Source: Propionibacteriales bacterium
Lineage (GTDB): Bacteria > Actinomycetota > Actinomycetes > Propionibacteriales > Propionibacteriaceae
DNA: 6,922 nucleotides
Reading direction: 5' to 3'
NCBI GenBank assembly: GCA_030453285.1
Contig: JAKDKP010000118.1
Location: forward strand, 1-6,922
The position numbers and the translations under genes are program-made. The notes under the pieces are model-generated. The model made no database searches and was not told where the DNA came from. It saw only the letters and a program-made list of their open reading frames with translations. Below are positions 5,471-6,922 of this stretch, piece by piece. Numbering within the stretch: the stretch's first letter is position 1; each line of letters starts with the position of its first letter.

Positions 5471-6793
5471 ATGCACAGCAAGAGAATTCTCGGCATCGTC
5501 GCTCTGGTCTGTGGTCTCGCTCTGGCCCTTGGGGGTTGTGGCGCAGGATCAGGCCCCGGCAACAACACCGGGGGAACAGTCAAGATCGACTTCTGGTACT
5601 CGGCCTCCGGCGTACCCGCCGACGTCTTGGTCCAACAGGTCGCCGACTTCAATGCCCAGTACAAGGATCGGATCGAGGTCAACGCGATCTACCAGGGCTC
5701 CTACGACGACTCGATGGCCAAGCTCACCACCGCGGTTCAGGGTGGAGCGCTTCCCGGTCTCATCCAAGGTGGTGACACCTACTCCAGCTACCTCAAGGAC
5801 ACCGGCCTCACCGTTTCACCCAGCGAGGCCACCGACATCGACGGCAAGACCTTCACCGGTGAGGATCTCGTCCCGATCATCAAGTCCTACTACACCTTCG
5901 ACGGTACCCTCTCCTCCGTTCCGGTGATGGTGTCCCAACCCGTCGTCGTCTACAACCCGGCTCTGCTCAAGAAGGCCGGAATCGACCCCGAGGCGGCACC
6001 CAAGAGCATCAGCGAGCTGTTCGAGGTCGCCACCACGATCAACTCCAAGACCGGCGTGAGCGGGATCACCCAGTACACCAATCCCTGGTGGGCCGAGCAG
6101 TACACGTCGTCGTCGGGCCTGCTCTACTGCAGCCCGGACAACGGCACCGGCAAGGAGCCTGCCACGGCGTTCAACTACACCGATCCTCAGCAGGTCGCGT
6201 TGTGGACCAAGGTCCAGGATGCCGTCAAGGCCGGGGTCATGCCGAACACCGGCACCGACGGCAATGCCTCCCTCAACGCGTTTACCGCAGGCAAGGCAGC
6301 GCTCATGGTGCAGTCGTCACGCATCTACGGCGACGTGAAGAAGGCCGGCACCGTCGACTTCGGGTTCTGGCCCCTGCCGATCGGCTCCGCCGAGGGTGGT
6401 GCCGTCCCGGGCGGCAACTCGGTGTGGATCATGAAGGAAGGCAAGTCCGATCCCGAGGTGGCCGCCGCGGCAACCCTGGCAGGGTACCTCGCCTCCCCGG
6501 CGTCGCAGAAGACGATCTTCGAGCAGACCGGCTACCTGCCCAGCTCACAGCAGGCGCTCACTGAGCTGGTCGGCTCGGTCGATCCGCGACAGAAGGTGTT
6601 GCTGGACCAGTTCCAGGAGACCAAGGCCACCGGTGCGAGCGCCGGTTGCCACACTGGTGCGATGGGTGAGGCACGTACCGCGGTGAACGCTGCCCTGGAG
6701 AAGATCATCGGAGGGGCTGACGTGACGTCGTCACTGCAACAGGCCCAGGACGCAGGCAACAAGGCGATCGAGTCGTACAACAGTCGTCGATGA
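5471..6793 (+). CDS. ABC importer substrate-binding lipoprotein (family 1, UgpB-like)
   Basis: The product is a 440-residue extracellular lipoprotein. A signal peptide (K4-R5, hydrophobic 6-20) ends in the lipobox LGGC, with lipidated Cys23, followed by a Gly/Ser/Asn linker. The mature part starts with VKIDFWYSASG (37-47), the usual first strand of family 1 solute-binding proteins, then FNAQYKDRIEV (60-70), VVVYNPALLKKAGIDP (158-173), PGGNSVWIM (313-321) and FEQTGYLPSSQQAL (350-363). The GG-x-S-x-W and TGYLP segments and the segment around 390-402 resemble UgpB, the glycerol-phosphate or glycerophosphocholine binder. NPWWAEQY (204-211) lies where UgpB has Trp-rich ligand contacts. At the place of UgpB's conserved phosphate-contacting Arg (GLRLG) this protein has GCHTG, His394. 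The mature part has Cys220 and Cys393, which could form a disulfide. The gene is coupled to the permeases. An oligosaccharide or other polyol ligand is an alternative to glycerophosphodiesters. Confidence 0.92.
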   Translation: MHSKRILGIVALVCGLALALGGCGAGSGPGNNTGGTVKIDFWYSASGVPADVLVQQVADFNAQYKDRIEVNAIYQGSYDDSMAKLTTAVQGGALPGLIQGGDTYSSYLKDTGLTVSPSEATDIDGKTFTGEDLVPIIKSYYTFDGTLSSVPVMVSQPVVVYNPALLKKAGIDPEAAPKSISELFEVATTINSKTGVSGITQYTNPWWAEQYTSSSGLLYCSPDNGTGKEPATAFNYTDPQQVALWTKVQDAVKAGVMPNTGTDGNASLNAFTAGKAALMVQSSRIYGDVKKAGTVDFGFWPLPIGSAEGGAVPGGNSVWIMKEGKSDPEVAAAATLAGYLASPASQKTIFEQTGYLPSSQQALTELVGSVDPRQKVLLDQFQETKATGASAGCHTGAMGEARTAVNAALEKIIGGADVTSSLQQAQDAGNKAIESYNSRR

Positions 6794-6829
6794 TCAACGA
6801 GTCGTATTGATCAGCGTTTGACTGATCAA
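6791..6829 (+). other. Triple TGATCA with alternative stem-loops after the binding-protein gene
   Basis: TGATCA occurs at 6791-6796 (including the stop codon), 6808-6813 and 6823-6828. A perfect 8-bp stem can form between 6807-6814 and 6822-6829 with a 7-base loop, or a perfect 7-bp stem between 6791-6797 and 6807-6813 with a 9-base loop. The two exclude each other. No T tract follows, so a classical intrinsic terminator is not supported. An mRNA 3' stabilising structure or a protein site is possible. Confidence 0.45.
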
Positions 6830-6861
6830 CAGTGAACTCGCCCACCCACTGACTCGTGGCG

Positions 6862-6922
6862 GCGGGCCGCGGGGGCCCCCCCCCCCGTAGGTGGATTATG
6901 AAAAATTTAGGGGTGTTGCGCC
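6862..6922. other. Anomalous window end: G/C homopolymer then AT-rich stretch
   Basis: A G/C-only stretch leads into 5 G and then 11 C (6876-6886), followed by about 36 bases that are far AT-richer than the rest, with AAAAATTT at 6901-6908. This looks like a low-quality contig end or a junction. AGGTGG (6889-6894) and ATG (6898) with 8 codons to the edge could be the beginning of a gene, but AAT and TTA codons are unlike its neighbours, so I do not call a CDS. Confidence 0.5.

Noticed and set aside
6898..6922. Start of a new gene (ATG after AGGTGG)
   Set aside because: Only 8 codons are visible, the spacing is a short 3 bases, codon use is atypical, and the sequence quality here is doubtful.

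Overview
The window reads as high-GC actinobacterial DNA. Third codon positions are strongly G/C biased, GTG starts are frequent, and the gene set fits Actinomycetota (something like a Propionibacteriaceae-type genome is possible, but no marker here fixes the taxon). Six protein genes cover almost all of it and no gap exceeds 140 bases. There are no rRNA, tRNA, CRISPR or transposon signals.

Left block (2-2752, + strand): the 3' part of a DUF4870-type small membrane protein with a YGQQ-rich N-terminal tail, then a serine alpha/beta hydrolase, then a type II NADH dehydrogenase (ndh). The gaps are only 33 and 48 bases with no terminator, so these may be co-transcribed, although their functions are not obviously linked. 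A 10-codon ORF with its own Shine-Dalgarno-like sequence fills most of the gap before ndh. The 42-base convergent gap between ndh and the next gene (2753-2794) holds nothing I can support.

Middle (2795-3514, - strand): an MgtC/SapB-family membrane protein. It is divergent from the right-hand block across a 137-base control region (3515-3651). That region holds two 16-bp palindromes. One is perfect and carries the CGAAC-N4-GTTCG core of the Gram-positive LexA/SOS box. They flank a plausible sigma-70-type promoter that points right.

Right block (3652-6793, + strand): three tightly packed genes of a CUT1-type ABC importer: MalF/UgpA-like permease, MalG/UgpE-like permease and a lipoprotein binding protein of UgpB type. 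The junctions overlap or nearly touch (TGATG, then ATGA). The order A-E-B matches the mycobacterial ugpAEBC layout, so an ATPase gene might follow beyond the window. The binding protein appears to have His where UgpB proteins have the phosphate-contacting Arg, so the ligand may not be a glycerophosphodiester or glycerol phosphate.

Tail (6794-6922): three TGATCA units that can form mutually exclusive hairpins, then an 11-base C run and about 36 bases of AT-richer sequence unlike the rest. The last part may be a low-quality contig end.

All family calls rest on motifs read by eye; no database search was possible.
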